64,000 bases of DNA from positions 3,348,001-3,412,000 of the forward strand of contig NZ_VSWH01000001.1 in NCBI RefSeq assembly GCF_009602705.1. The letters run 5' to 3'. This DNA comes from Chryseobacterium vaccae. Lineage in GTDB: Bacteria > Bacteroidota > Bacteroidia > Flavobacteriales > Weeksellaceae. The translations under genes were made by a program, and so were the position numbers. Below, piece after piece: positions 8,211-17,524 of this stretch. How positions within the stretch are numbered: the stretch's first letter is position 1; each line of letters begins with the position of its first letter. The notes under the pieces are model-generated. The model was given only the letters and a program-made list of their open reading frames with translations, had not been told where the DNA came from and ran no database searches.

Positions 8211-10073
8211 TTAACGTCCTAAATAGACCAGCAAAACGTTGATATCAGCAGGGGAAACACCGCTGATTCTTCCTGCTTGTGCTATTGTTTTCGGTTTTAC
8301 GTTGGTCATTTTCTGTTTTGCCTCTGCAGAAAGGCTTGAAAGCTTGGTATAATCAAAATCTTCAGGGATTTTAATATTTTCAAGACGGTTAAGTTTGGCA
8401 ACATTTTCCTTTTCCTTTTCTATATACCCTTTGTACTTGATATTAATTTCAGCCTGCTCTCTTACTTCGTCATTGTATTGAGATGAGAATTCTTTGATGG
8501 CTTCAATTTCATCCAGCTTTTCTAAAGTCATATTAGGTCTGGTGAGGATCTGTGCAGCTCTGTATGCCTGATCTACAGGACTGCTTTCTATAGATTGCAG
8601 AATAGGGTTGATTATTCCTGGTTTTAAAGAAGTTTCGCGTAGAAACTCTTCAAGTTTTTGACTTTCAGATAGTTTTGTTTCTACTTTTCTTAATCTGTCT
8701 TCTTTGGCAAGGCCTAAATGGTATGCTTTCTCCGTTAATCTGATATCTGCATTGTCCTGTCTTAAAAGAAGTCTGTATTCGGCACGTGAAGTAAACATTC
8801 TGTAAGGTTCCTCAGTTCCCTTTGTAATAAGGTCGTCAATAAGAACGCCGATATAAGCTTCATCTCTGTTAAGAATGAATTCTCCTTTTTCGTGTACTTT
8901 ATTGTGGGCATTGATGCCGGCGATTAAACCTTGTCCTGCTGCTTCCTCATATCCTGTTGTTCCGTTGATCTGTCCTGCAAAATATAAATTGTCGATCAGT
9001 TTTGTTTCTAACGTATGCTTTAGCTGGGTAGGAGGGAAGTAGTCATATTCAATGGCATAGCCCGGACGGAAAACTTTTACATTTTCAAATCCCGGTATAT
9101 GTTTCATTGCTTTGATCTGTACATCTTCCGGAAGAGAAGAGCTGAATCCGTTTACGTAAATTTCTACGGTCTTCCATCCTTCGGGTTCTACGAAAAGCTG
9201 GTGTCTGTTTCTTTCTGCGAAACGGTTGATTTTATCTTCAATACTTGGACAGTATCTTGGCCCTAAACTTTGAATGGTTCCATTGAACATTGGACTCCTG
9301 TCAAAACCTTCTCTTAAAATATCGTGTACTGTTTCATTAGTATATACGATATGGCAGCTTAGTTGTTTTGTTAATTTCGGAGTATCAAGATAGCTGAACT
9401 TTTGCGGATTTTGATCTCCTTTCTGTTCTTCCATTTTTGAATAATCCAAACTTCTTCCGTCTACTCTCGGTGGAGTACCGGTTTTCATTCTTCCTGCTTC
9501 AAATCCTAAAGATACCAATTGTTCTGTGATTCCGAATGCTCTTGGTTCACCCATTCTTCCTCCGCCTAATTGTTTATCTCCAACGTGAATTAATCCATTA
9601 AGGAAAGTTCCATTAGTTAGAACTACAGATTTTGCTTTAATCTCAATTCCCAAAGAAGTAACAACTCCGGTTACTTTATTATTTTCAACAATAAGCTGTT
9701 TTACCATATCCTGAAAGAAATCAAGATTGGGTGTATTTTCTAAAGCGAGTCTCCATTCTTCAGCAAAAAGCATTCTGTCATTTTGAGTTCTTGGTGACCA
9801 CATTGCGGGACCTTTTGAAAGGTTCAGCATTTTAAATTGTATGGCAGATTTATCTGCTACGATTCCGGAGTATCCTCCCATCGCATCAATTTCACGGACG
9901 ATCTGTCCTTTCGCAATTCCACCCATTGCCGGGTTGCAACTCATCTGTCCGATGGTCTGCATATTCATGGTAACAAGTAGGGTCTTTGAACCTAAATTGG
10001 CTGCCGCTGCTGCTGCTTCACAACCTGCATGTCCGGCACCTACTACGATTACATCATATGTTTCTGAAATCAT
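8211..10073 (-). CDS. mnmG: tRNA uridine-5-carboxymethylaminomethyl modification enzyme MnmG (GidA)
   Basis: A 620-residue FAD-dependent enzyme that, with MnmE, installs the (carboxymethyl)aminomethyl group at C5 of the wobble uridine of certain tRNAs. The N-terminal Rossmann motif G-A-G-H-A-G-C-E-A-A is at residues 12-21. The G-G-G-R-M-G-E-P-R-A segment, the G-Q-I-N-G-T-T-G-Y-E-E-A-A-G-Q-G motif and the helical C-terminal domain are all present, and the length is typical. It is flanked by two parS sites. The gene (gidA) classically sits near replication origins. Confidence 0.97.
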   Translation of the reverse strand: MISETYDVIVVGAGHAGCEAAAAAANLGSKTLLVTMNMQTIGQMSCNPAMGGIAKGQIVREIDAMGGYSGIVADKSAIQFKMLNLSKGPAMWSPRTQNDRMLFAEEWRLALENTPNLDFFQDMVKQLIVENNKVTGVVTSLGIEIKAKSVVLTNGTFLNGLIHVGDKQLGGGRMGEPRAFGITEQLVSLGFEAGRMKTGTPPRVDGRSLDYSKMEEQKGDQNPQKFSYLDTPKLTKQLSCHIVYTNETVHDILREGFDRSPMFNGTIQSLGPRYCPSIEDKINRFAERNRHQLFVEPEGWKTVEIYVNGFSSSLPEDVQIKAMKHIPGFENVKVFRPGYAIEYDYFPPTQLKHTLETKLIDNLYFAGQINGTTGYEEAAGQGLIAGINAHNKVHEKGEFILNRDEAYIGVLIDDLITKGTEEPYRMFTSRAEYRLLLRQDNADIRLTEKAYHLGLAKEDRLRKVETKLSESQKLEEFLRETSLKPGIINPILQSIESSPVDQAYRAAQILTRPNMTLEKLDEIEAIKEFSSQYNDEVREQAEINIKYKGYIEKEKENVAKLNRLENIKIPEDFDYTKLSSLSAEAKQKMTNVKPKTIAQAGRISGVSPADINVLLVYLGR

Positions 10074-10118
10074 TTTGTTATGCTTGTTTTAAGCCTTTTA
10101 ATTTTAATATTTCGCGAA

Positions 10119-10134
10119 TGTTTCACGTGAAACA
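10119..10134. other. parS centromere-like site (upstream of mnmG)
   Basis: A second exact TGTTTCACGTGAAACA, with symmetry extending to 20 bp (10117-10136), lies 46 bp upstream of the mnmG start codon, in the mnmG-ybeY spacer and close to where the mnmG promoter should be. ParB binding here could also influence mnmG transcription (inference). Confidence 0.92.
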
Positions 10135-10220
10135 TTTTCGGAAAATGCACTGTAGATGATTTCTTATTGTGCTTATAATTGAATGAGTTAGGAATCGGGC
10201 TTTAAGTGATTCTTCAATTT

Positions 10221-10640
10221 CTAACCCTTTAAATTATAGTATTTGTTCAAATAGAAATCTTCTTTTCTACGCATCTCTTTTTCCTCTTCTTCAGTCTTGT
10301 CTTTGTATCCTGCAAGGTGTAAAATTCCATGAGCTAAGACCCTTCTTACTTCTTCTTCATAATCTCTGGATAGAGTAGAAGCATTATCCGAAACGCGCTG
10401 CAAAGATACAAAAATCTCACCGCTTATTGTTTTGCCTTTTACATAATCAAAAGTGATGATATCGGTATAATAATCATGCTGTAAATAATCTTGATTAATC
10501 TTAAGAAGGTATTCATCATCACAGAAAATGTAACTGATTTCACCTAGTTTTTTTTCTTCTGAAAGAATAATATCTTCCAGCCATTGCTGGTAATCTGTAG
10601 CTACAGATTCCGGTAAGTTTTCGTAAAAGAATTGTATCAT
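10221..10640 (-). CDS. ybeY: Endoribonuclease YbeY (rRNA maturation factor)
   Basis: A 139-residue zinc-dependent endoribonuclease involved in 16S rRNA 3' maturation and ribosome quality control. The motif H-G-I-L-H-L-A-G-Y-K-D supplies His104 and His108. The third ligand position, a His in the E. coli protein, is Asp114 here. The upstream D-I-I-T-F-D-Y and G-E-I-F-V-S segments are characteristic. It starts 4 bp after the patatin-like gene stops and is the last gene of a three-gene minus-strand operon with murF-alr. Confidence 0.93.
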   Translation of the reverse strand: MIQFFYENLPESVATDYQQWLEDIILSEEKKLGEISYIFCDDEYLLKINQDYLQHDYYTDIITFDYVKGKTISGEIFVSLQRVSDNASTLSRDYEEEVRRVLAHGILHLAGYKDKTEEEEKEMRRKEDFYLNKYYNLKG

Positions 10641-10644
10641 TGTA

Positions 10645-12801
10645 TTAAAACCAGTGTCCTAATATAACACTGAATATGCCTTTTTGATTATTTTTTAATG
10701 AATGGCTAAAGTTTATTTTAATCTGCCCGAAAGGAGATTTATATCCGGCTGTTAGCCCAAGTGAGCTGAAATTTACCTTGGCTGCATCTTCAAAACTTAT
10801 ATCGTTGGAAAGATTGGCAAAGCTGAAATTTCCGCTTAGAAAATAGTTTTTATTGAATTTAAACTGAACATCGTTTGAAACCAATATCACATTGTTAGCA
10901 TTCAGTTGGGCAAAGTAGAAGCCTCCGAAGCTTTTAAAATTAACCAGATTCTGTTCAAAAATTCCACCCAGTCTGTACTGGTAAAATTCCGGAAGATCAT
11001 CACCAAGGGTAATTCCACCGTATAAATTCAGGCGGTAAGAGAACTGCTTAGACAGAGGAATATTCAGTCTGATATCTGCCTTTATCTGGATCACTCTTTT
11101 TTCTACTTCAGATTTGAGGAGATCAATTACTTTTCCTTCTGTATTAATATAAATACCTCTGGAAGGAAAATCTTTATCATTTTGAGTATCACTCTTTAAA
11201 AATACATATGGATTCAGAAAACGCATATACCGCTTATTTAAGCCGTTTATTTCTGCTCCGAAATAGTCATGGCTGATTCCGCCTCCGATCGCAAATTTAT
11301 CCTTCCAGACAGACTGTATAAAGGCTTCATTTCGGAACCATTCCCATTTATCCACTACATTATTATCTAAGTTCTTTAAATCAATCGTCATTCCGGAAGA
11401 ATAAATTCCGAAACCGGGAATATATCCATTATCAATAAAGTAATTAAGATAATATCTTGGTTTATCTCCTACAACTACATCCAGTGAAAGATTAGAGTTT
11501 TTGGTTAAAAGCCTCTTTGCGGAGTAATTTAAAAGAAGTCCGGTCTTGAATATTTCATCATAATGAAGACCTACCTTTAAAAAATGACGGGCTTCATCTT
11601 CTGTTACGTAGAGCTTGAGATAGCTTGCATCATTTTCAGAAATGATATCGTAGTTGATAAACTTGTAATTATTGGTGGCAACCAGTCTGTCTATTTTTTT
11701 ATTTATACTTCCATAAGTTTGCAGAGAGGGGAGGCGAAGACCCATTTTTCCCAAAACATAGTTTTTACCGTAAATACGTCCTCCATCTAAAGCGATACTG
11801 TCAATCTTATACACATTGGAGTAGATTGGATTGATGCGTTGTCTGAGACGGTCAAACTGCCGTTTCGGAAGCTGGTCCAGTATTGAGGTATATTTCATCC
11901 CTTCCGCATACCCGCTGTCAAGAATTTTTTTCTTGTCATCATAGCTGGTTGCGGACATTCCTTTCAGATTAGGTTTGATATTGATGTCTGTATATTTATA
12001 TTGTCTTTTCGTATCTCTTTTAATTCCGAAATCAATTACCTGGTTCAGAATTGAAATAATATTGCTTAAATCCTCTCTTTTTGAAAGATCCTGGTTAAGG
12101 TCCACCCCGATGACGATATCGATTCCTTTGTCCTTTAAAGGCTTTGAGGGATAATTAACCGTCATAGCACCATCAATATAAATACTGTCGCTAATTTTTA
12201 CAGGGTCCATCAGAGAAGGAAAAGCAGAACTCGCCATAATAGACTGTACGAGATCTCCTTTTTCAAAGATCTGCATATTGCCGCTTTCCAGATTGGTGGC
12301 TACACACATAAAAGGAATGGGAAGCTTCGAAAAGTCGTCGATATTGGAAACATTCTTGAATAATTCTTTAAGAAGATAAACATTCCTCTGCCCAGTGCTG
12401 ATGGAAGAAGGCAGTGACATTTTTCCGTTCTTTAATGGAATGGATAAAAGATACTTGTCTACTGATTTGTTGAAAAAAGAAGATTCCTGTCTGGATTTCG
12501 GATCCATAATTAAAGAATAGAAGTCTGTGTCCATGACAATTTTTTCTATTTCCTTTCCCGAATAACCTGAAGCATACAAACCACCTACAATGGCTCCCAT
12601 ACTGGTTCCGGCAATATAATCCACTTTTACTCCTAGGGAATCTAATACTTTCAGTACTCCGACATGTGAAAAACCTTTGGCTCCTCCGCCCGCAAGCGAA
12701 AGACCTATTCTGGGATTTTTCGGAATGACCAGATCCTTTTTTACCTGGGACTGGATCATTAGTAAAGGGAATATGAAAAATAGAAACAGGAGTTTTCTCA
12801 T
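10645..12801 (-). CDS. Patatin-like phospholipase fused to an outer-membrane beta-barrel (PlpD/BamA-like)
   Basis: A 718-residue exported protein: signal peptide at residues 1-19, then a patatin domain with the oxyanion motif G-G-G-A-K-G (38-43), the nucleophile motif G-T-S-M-G (65-69, Ser67) and a D-G-A motif near residue 208. After about residue 330 come POTRA-like and surface-antigen/Omp85-type barrel segments ending in an aromatic C-terminus (H-W-F). This matches patatins that carry their own BamA-like barrel, such as PlpD, a type V secretion variant. It is probably a lipid acyl hydrolase. It has a 2-bp gap to murF-alr and a 4-bp gap to ybeY. Confidence 0.9.
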   Translation of the reverse strand: MRKLLFLFFIFPLLMIQSQVKKDLVIPKNPRIGLSLAGGGAKGFSHVGVLKVLDSLGVKVDYIAGTSMGAIVGGLYASGYSGKEIEKIVMDTDFYSLIMDPKSRQESSFFNKSVDKYLLSIPLKNGKMSLPSSISTGQRNVYLLKELFKNVSNIDDFSKLPIPFMCVATNLESGNMQIFEKGDLVQSIMASSAFPSLMDPVKISDSIYIDGAMTVNYPSKPLKDKGIDIVIGVDLNQDLSKREDLSNIISILNQVIDFGIKRDTKRQYKYTDINIKPNLKGMSATSYDDKKKILDSGYAEGMKYTSILDQLPKRQFDRLRQRINPIYSNVYKIDSIALDGGRIYGKNYVLGKMGLRLPSLQTYGSINKKIDRLVATNNYKFINYDIISENDASYLKLYVTEDEARHFLKVGLHYDEIFKTGLLLNYSAKRLLTKNSNLSLDVVVGDKPRYYLNYFIDNGYIPGFGIYSSGMTIDLKNLDNNVVDKWEWFRNEAFIQSVWKDKFAIGGGISHDYFGAEINGLNKRYMRFLNPYVFLKSDTQNDKDFPSRGIYINTEGKVIDLLKSEVEKRVIQIKADIRLNIPLSKQFSYRLNLYGGITLGDDLPEFYQYRLGGIFEQNLVNFKSFGGFYFAQLNANNVILVSNDVQFKFNKNYFLSGNFSFANLSNDISFEDAAKVNFSSLGLTAGYKSPFGQIKINFSHSLKNNQKGIFSVILGHWF

Positions 12802-12803
12802 AA

Positions 12804-15251
12804 CTAATCTTTTATATAAATCCGTTTCACCCGGGGTGAAATGGATGTTAGTACTTCATAGGTTATCGTTTTGCAGTAGCCTGCAAATTCTTTTAAGCTG
12901 GGCTGCGCATTAAAGATAGTAACTTTATCGCCTTCTTTTACATTCGGGATATGATCTACGTTTATCATCATCATATCCATACAGATATTTCCAACAATAG
13001 GAGCCAGTGCTTTGTTTACACCCAGGCTTCCTACCTGATTTCCTATCATTCGGGGAATTCCATCTGCATATCCTACAGGAATTGTTGCGATCTTTGCAGC
13101 ATGATCTGGTTTGTATTTTCTGCTGTAACCAACTGATTCTCCGTTTTCTACAGTTGAAATCTGAGAAATAACGGTTTTAAAGCTGACAACAGACTGTAAT
13201 TGTTTTTGTATTTCACTACTTGGTGATTCTCCAAGCATTCCTATTCCGATCCTCACCATATCATACTGATGGTTGGTATAACTTGTTATTCCAGAAGAAT
13301 TCAGGATGTGGCGAAGGGGGGCATACCCTAGTTTTTCAATTAAATAAGCAGAATTTTTGTCGAAAACTTCCAGCTGCTTTAATGTAAATTCTTTTTCTTC
13401 GGGCATGTCTGAAGAAGAAAGATGGCTGAAGATACTCTGAACCTTCAGGTTTTTATTACTTAAAGCTTCACCTAACTGATCCAGTTCAAAATCTTTGAAA
13501 CCAAGTCTGTGCATTCCGGTTTCCAGTTTAATATGAATTGGATATTTTTTGTCGTATCCTGATTTTTGTACGGTATCGTAAAACAGTTCCAAAACTCTGA
13601 AACTGTAAATTTCAGGTTCCAGATTATATTCAATGATGGCATCATAGCTGTGTTGCTCAGGATTCATCACAATAATAGGGGTGGTAATCCCTTTTTTGCG
13701 AAGTTCAACGCCTTCGTCAGCAAATGCTACCCCTAAATAATCAATATGATGATGCTGTAAAAATTCTGAAATTTCATAGCTTCCCAATCCGTAAGCGTTG
13801 GCTTTTACCATAGCCATCATTTTGGTTCCCGGCTTCAGCAGGGATTTATGATAGTTGATATTATGAAGAATAGCATTCAGATTGATTTCCAGGACCGTAT
13901 CATGTTTTCTGAGTTCAAGAATATCTTTAAGCTTCTCAATTTCAAATTTTCTGGCTCCTTTCAGCAGGATGATCTGGTTTTCAATTTCAGTAAGATGCTT
14001 ACTGTCAATTAATTCCTGAGTGCTGATGAAAGTATACGTTTTAGATTTAAACAATTCTTTGAATTTTGATATTTTGTCTCCGATCAGGAATACAGAATCA
14101 AACTGCTGTTCATTCACGAGTTCGGAAACTTCTTCGTAGAGTTCTTTAGAATTGGAATTAACCCCGACAATATCTGTCAGAACCAATGATTTTTTAGATT
14201 TATTATATTCCTTCAGAAACTGAAGAGCTGTTTTCAGAGAATCCAGATCAAGGTTAAAAGAATCATTGATGACAATATTGTTTTTAATTCCCTCAATTGC
14301 TTCAAGACGCATTTCTACGGCTTTTAAAGTATTGATCTTTTCTATGATTTTCTGATTGTCGATATGAAGTTCTTTCAGAACTGTAACAAGGGCAAGAGCA
14401 TTTGTTAAGGTAGCTTCGTCTCGTTGGTGAACAGGGAAGGAGATCTCTTCATCAAAATATTTCACAATGATTTTTTCATCTTTTGAAGGATAATTTTTGA
14501 TGGAAACCTGATTGTTTTCTTTAAGACCGTAGGAAATTAATTTTCTGCTTGAATATAATTCTTTTATCTTTTTGTCTACCAAAGAATTGTCTCCGTTATA
14601 AATAATAACTTCAGAATGTCTGAAAAGGATGATCTTTTCATCAATCAGTTCTTCTTCAGAATTAAAATTGGCTGCGTGAGCCGTTCCGATGTGAGTAAGC
14701 AGTCCGATTTGAGGATGGAAGATATTCTCCAGTTTCTCCATTTCATGCGGGTGGGAAATCCCTGCTTCAAAAATTCCCAGTTGATGAGAACTGTTGATTT
14801 GCAGCAACGATAGAGGAAGGCCAATCTGAGAGTTAAAGCTCTTCGGGCTTTTCACAGTTGGAAATTCATTCCACAAGCACTGATAAAGCCATTCTTTTAA
14901 AATGGTTTTTCCATTGCTTCCGGTAATTCCTATAGATTTCAGTGCTGCATTTTCAAAATGATATTTAGCTAATTTCTGAAGAAAATCCACGGCATTTTCA
15001 ACAATGATCCATGTTACATTTTCAAACTGCGGATAATGATGTTCTGAGATAATGATATCAATTCCCCTGTCAATAGCAGCTTCAATAAATTTTTCTCCCG
15101 AGTTTTTATGCGTATTTACTGCAATAAATGCGGTATTCTTTGTTGAATAGATGATTCTGCTGTCAAAAGCTATGTTTTTTACTTCCAGATCCTTATCACC
15201 AATCGTTTGCGAATTGGTAGTGGCTGCAATTTGTTGTACTGTATAGTTCAT
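12804..15251 (-). CDS. Bifunctional MurF / alanine racemase fusion
   Basis: An 815-residue fusion of two peptidoglycan precursor enzymes. The N-terminal half (to about residue 445) is a Mur ligase like UDP-MurNAc-tripeptide:D-Ala-D-Ala ligase, with the ATP loop G-I-T-G-S-N-G-K-T. The C-terminal half is a PLP-dependent alanine racemase with A-M-V-K-A-N-A-Y-G-L-G containing the PLP lysine, and G-Y-A-D-G-I-P-R near the C-terminus. The racemase makes D-Ala, whose dipeptide the MurF half uses. This fusion is a known arrangement in Bacteroidota. A longer frame begins 13 codons upstream, but the M-N-Y-T-V-Q-Q-I-A start fits the family better. Confidence 0.93.
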   Translation of the reverse strand: MNYTVQQIAATTNSQTIGDKDLEVKNIAFDSRIIYSTKNTAFIAVNTHKNSGEKFIEAAIDRGIDIIISEHHYPQFENVTWIIVENAVDFLQKLAKYHFENAALKSIGITGSNGKTILKEWLYQCLWNEFPTVKSPKSFNSQIGLPLSLLQINSSHQLGIFEAGISHPHEMEKLENIFHPQIGLLTHIGTAHAANFNSEEELIDEKIILFRHSEVIIYNGDNSLVDKKIKELYSSRKLISYGLKENNQVSIKNYPSKDEKIIVKYFDEEISFPVHQRDEATLTNALALVTVLKELHIDNQKIIEKINTLKAVEMRLEAIEGIKNNIVINDSFNLDLDSLKTALQFLKEYNKSKKSLVLTDIVGVNSNSKELYEEVSELVNEQQFDSVFLIGDKISKFKELFKSKTYTFISTQELIDSKHLTEIENQIILLKGARKFEIEKLKDILELRKHDTVLEINLNAILHNINYHKSLLKPGTKMMAMVKANAYGLGSYEISEFLQHHHIDYLGVAFADEGVELRKKGITTPIIVMNPEQHSYDAIIEYNLEPEIYSFRVLELFYDTVQKSGYDKKYPIHIKLETGMHRLGFKDFELDQLGEALSNKNLKVQSIFSHLSSSDMPEEKEFTLKQLEVFDKNSAYLIEKLGYAPLRHILNSSGITSYTNHQYDMVRIGIGMLGESPSSEIQKQLQSVVSFKTVISQISTVENGESVGYSRKYKPDHAAKIATIPVGYADGIPRMIGNQVGSLGVNKALAPIVGNICMDMMMINVDHIPNVKEGDKVTIFNAQPSLKEFAGYCKTITYEVLTSISPRVKRIYIKD

Positions 15252-15408
15252 TGATACCCCTTCTGCTTTATATTTTAGTTGGAACTGCAAAAAGGCAAAA
15301 TTGCAAAAGTTTAAAATCTATCTGTTTTACTTTGCAACATTACAGTTTTACTTTTCCGTTTTCCATTTATTATTATTCTATTTAATGAATCTGTAGATCC
15401 CTTTAAAG

Positions 15409-15996
15409 TTACTTTCTCTTCAAAAGCACTTCATCAATAAAAACCCTGCGGCTTACGGCTTCATAGCTCTCTGTTTCTCCCAGTTCCACAAGGTCATTGC
15501 CCTGTGAGGTTCTCATGGAATAATTGGCCAGGTTGCCTGTTCTCTTGCAAATAGCATGCACTTTTGTAACATATTCGGCGGTAGCCATCAAATTAGGCAT
15601 CGGCCCGAATGGGCGCCCCAGAAAATCCATATCCAGTCCTGCAACCACTACTCTTATCCCGCTGTTGGCAAGTTCGTTGGCAATATCTACAATGCTTTCA
15701 TCAAAAAACTGGGCTTCATCAATACCTACTACATCACAGTTGGAAGCCAGAAGGAGAATTTCATTGGGATTTTCTACTGCTGTACTGCGGATTTTATTGT
15801 GATTATGGGAAACAACATCCTCATCAGAATACCGTGTATCCAGTTTGGGTTTAAAAATCTCTACATTCTGTCCCGCCATCTCTGCTCTCCTCAGTCTTCG
15901 GATCAACTCTTCGGTTTTTCCGGAAAACATAGAGCCGCAGATAACTTCCATCCAACCACTTTGTTTGGAATGATTAATTGTATTTTCTAAAAACAT
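15409..15996 (-). CDS. tdk: Thymidine kinase
   Basis: A 195-residue type II thymidine kinase for thymidine salvage. The P-loop G-S-M-F-S-G-K-T is at about residues 21-28, the Walker B-like motif V-V-G-I-D-E-A-Q-F-F follows near residues 110-120, and the lasso region R-P-F-G-P-M-P and the C-terminal Y-E-A-V-S-R-x-x-F segment are present. The length is normal. It has about 60 bp of divergent spacer to the acidic repeat protein and a 157-bp gap to the murF-alr start. Confidence 0.95.
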   Translation of the reverse strand: MFLENTINHSKQSGWMEVICGSMFSGKTEELIRRLRRAEMAGQNVEIFKPKLDTRYSDEDVVSHNHNKIRSTAVENPNEILLLASNCDVVGIDEAQFFDESIVDIANELANSGIRVVVAGLDMDFLGRPFGPMPNLMATAEYVTKVHAICKRTGNLANYSMRTSQGNDLVELGETESYEAVSRRVFIDEVLLKRK

Positions 15997-16057
15997 TTGT
16001 TAAATTAGCCGTATATTTTTAAGATCAAAAGTAAGCAATTTTAACAAGATTCTTAAT

Positions 16058-17515
16058 ATGCAGAACATCCAAGATTTAAAGGAAAAAATTTTTTTTGAAT
16101 CCAAGAATATCATTGATATTTTGGACAAAATAAATAACGTAGACGAATTACTTTCCAAGCAGGATCTTGTAGATGAGCTTGCCAACAGGATTTCTTTTCT
16201 ACGGCTTCTGGAAAAAAATATTGATTATTTCATACCGGATCATTCCGGCCAAACCTCAGAAAATCACTACCATTCTTTTGCTTCCGGTGAACAGGAAACG
16301 CAGGATTCCGGTAATGAGGTTACAGAGGAAGAAGCTATTTTCAATAATGAACTGAATGAAATAGATGAGTTTGAAAATGAAAATTTTGCCAGCGAGTCAG
16401 CTGATGAAGAAGGTGTTTTTAATAGCCAGATTGAAGAGATTACTGAAAATGAATTTCATGAAAATATCATCAGTTTTGTAGAAGAAAATACAGATTCTAC
16501 CCAGGAAAATTCCGAAAATGGAATAACGGATGAAGAAGCCATTTTCAGTAGACAGCTGAACGAAATTGATGAGAATGAAACCTCTGAGAAAAAAGAGATT
16601 ATTTTCAGTTTCGTAGATGAAGAAAGAATTCTTGCGGATGCAGAACCTGATGATGAAGAAGATATCAGCGAAGATCTTTTTACCGATAAAACAACAGAAG
16701 AGGAAGCAGTTTTCAATAATCAGTTAAATGAAATTGATGAATCTGAAAATGAAGAAGAGAAAATCACTAAAACTGCCGTCAGAGATACTCCGGAGCGAAT
16801 AGAGATCATTCCAAGTATTTTTGATACAGAAACGCTGGATGATGAAATATTAATTGAAGAAACAGAAGAATTCATGAATTCTGATATGATAATGGAGCAG
16901 GGAGAAATGGGAAGTGATGTTTCTAATGTAGAGAATATTCTCAGCGAAATAAAAAATGATCTTCCTGCAGAAGAAAAAAGTACAGAAACTGAAGTTGGCG
17001 AAGTTCATGACAGAAGGAAAATTGTAGAAATAGACAAACATGCTCAGGAAAACGATACCGAAAGGCATGCCTCCGATGAAAGCTTTGAAGATCTGGATGC
17101 CTATCATGAAGAAAAGAAGATCCGTCTGGCCAATATAAAAGGGCTGAAGGCGGTACAATCTCTTTTTGATGATGATCCTTTAGAAAGAGATATACCTAAG
17201 GAAAAACCACCGGTTCTTTCAGAAAGAGAGGACTTGGGAAGTATCCTGAAAACCAATATTCCAACCCACCTGATGGAAGCAGAAAAAACAAAACCTGAAT
17301 TTAAACTTGATTTAAATGACCGGATTGCTTTTTCGAAAATGCTCTTCGGAGGAAGCCAGACTGACCTTAATGATACGGTGGCCCAGCTAAATCACTTCAA
17401 AAATCTGGAAGAGGCTAAAGAATACCTGAGCGACCTGTATTATGAAAGAAAATGGAGCAAGGTGGATGAATACGCCCAAAGGCTCTGGATATTGGTAGAA
17501 AATAAATTCTTATAA
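16058..17515 (+). CDS. Acidic internally repeated protein of unknown function
   Basis: A 485-residue cytosolic protein with no signal peptide. An N-terminal helical segment (1-60) is followed by a very acidic, Glu/Asp/Asn-rich region. It holds at least four copies of a 15-17 residue repeat with consensus E-E-A-x-F-x-x-Q-L-N-E-I-D-E at about residues 88-104, 115-131, 156-172 and 212-228. The C-terminal ~70 residues form a folded-looking helical domain rich in Leu and aromatic residues (ending near W-I-L-V-E-N-K). I recall uncharacterised Bacteroidota proteins with this end upstream of rsmI. It is probably cotranscribed with rsmI, 9 bp downstream. Confidence 0.8.
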   Translation: MQNIQDLKEKIFFESKNIIDILDKINNVDELLSKQDLVDELANRISFLRLLEKNIDYFIPDHSGQTSENHYHSFASGEQETQDSGNEVTEEEAIFNNELNEIDEFENENFASESADEEGVFNSQIEEITENEFHENIISFVEENTDSTQENSENGITDEEAIFSRQLNEIDENETSEKKEIIFSFVDEERILADAEPDDEEDISEDLFTDKTTEEEAVFNNQLNEIDESENEEEKITKTAVRDTPERIEIIPSIFDTETLDDEILIEETEEFMNSDMIMEQGEMGSDVSNVENILSEIKNDLPAEEKSTETEVGEVHDRRKIVEIDKHAQENDTERHASDESFEDLDAYHEEKKIRLANIKGLKAVQSLFDDDPLERDIPKEKPPVLSEREDLGSILKTNIPTHLMEAEKTKPEFKLDLNDRIAFSKMLFGGSQTDLNDTVAQLNHFKNLEEAKEYLSDLYYERKWSKVDEYAQRLWILVENKFL

Positions 17516-17524
17516 TTTTAAATT

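Noticed and set aside
15524..15990. Long overlapping frames antisense to tdk
   Set aside because: They are shadows of the tdk coding sequence, whose P-loop and DEAQ motifs are clear.
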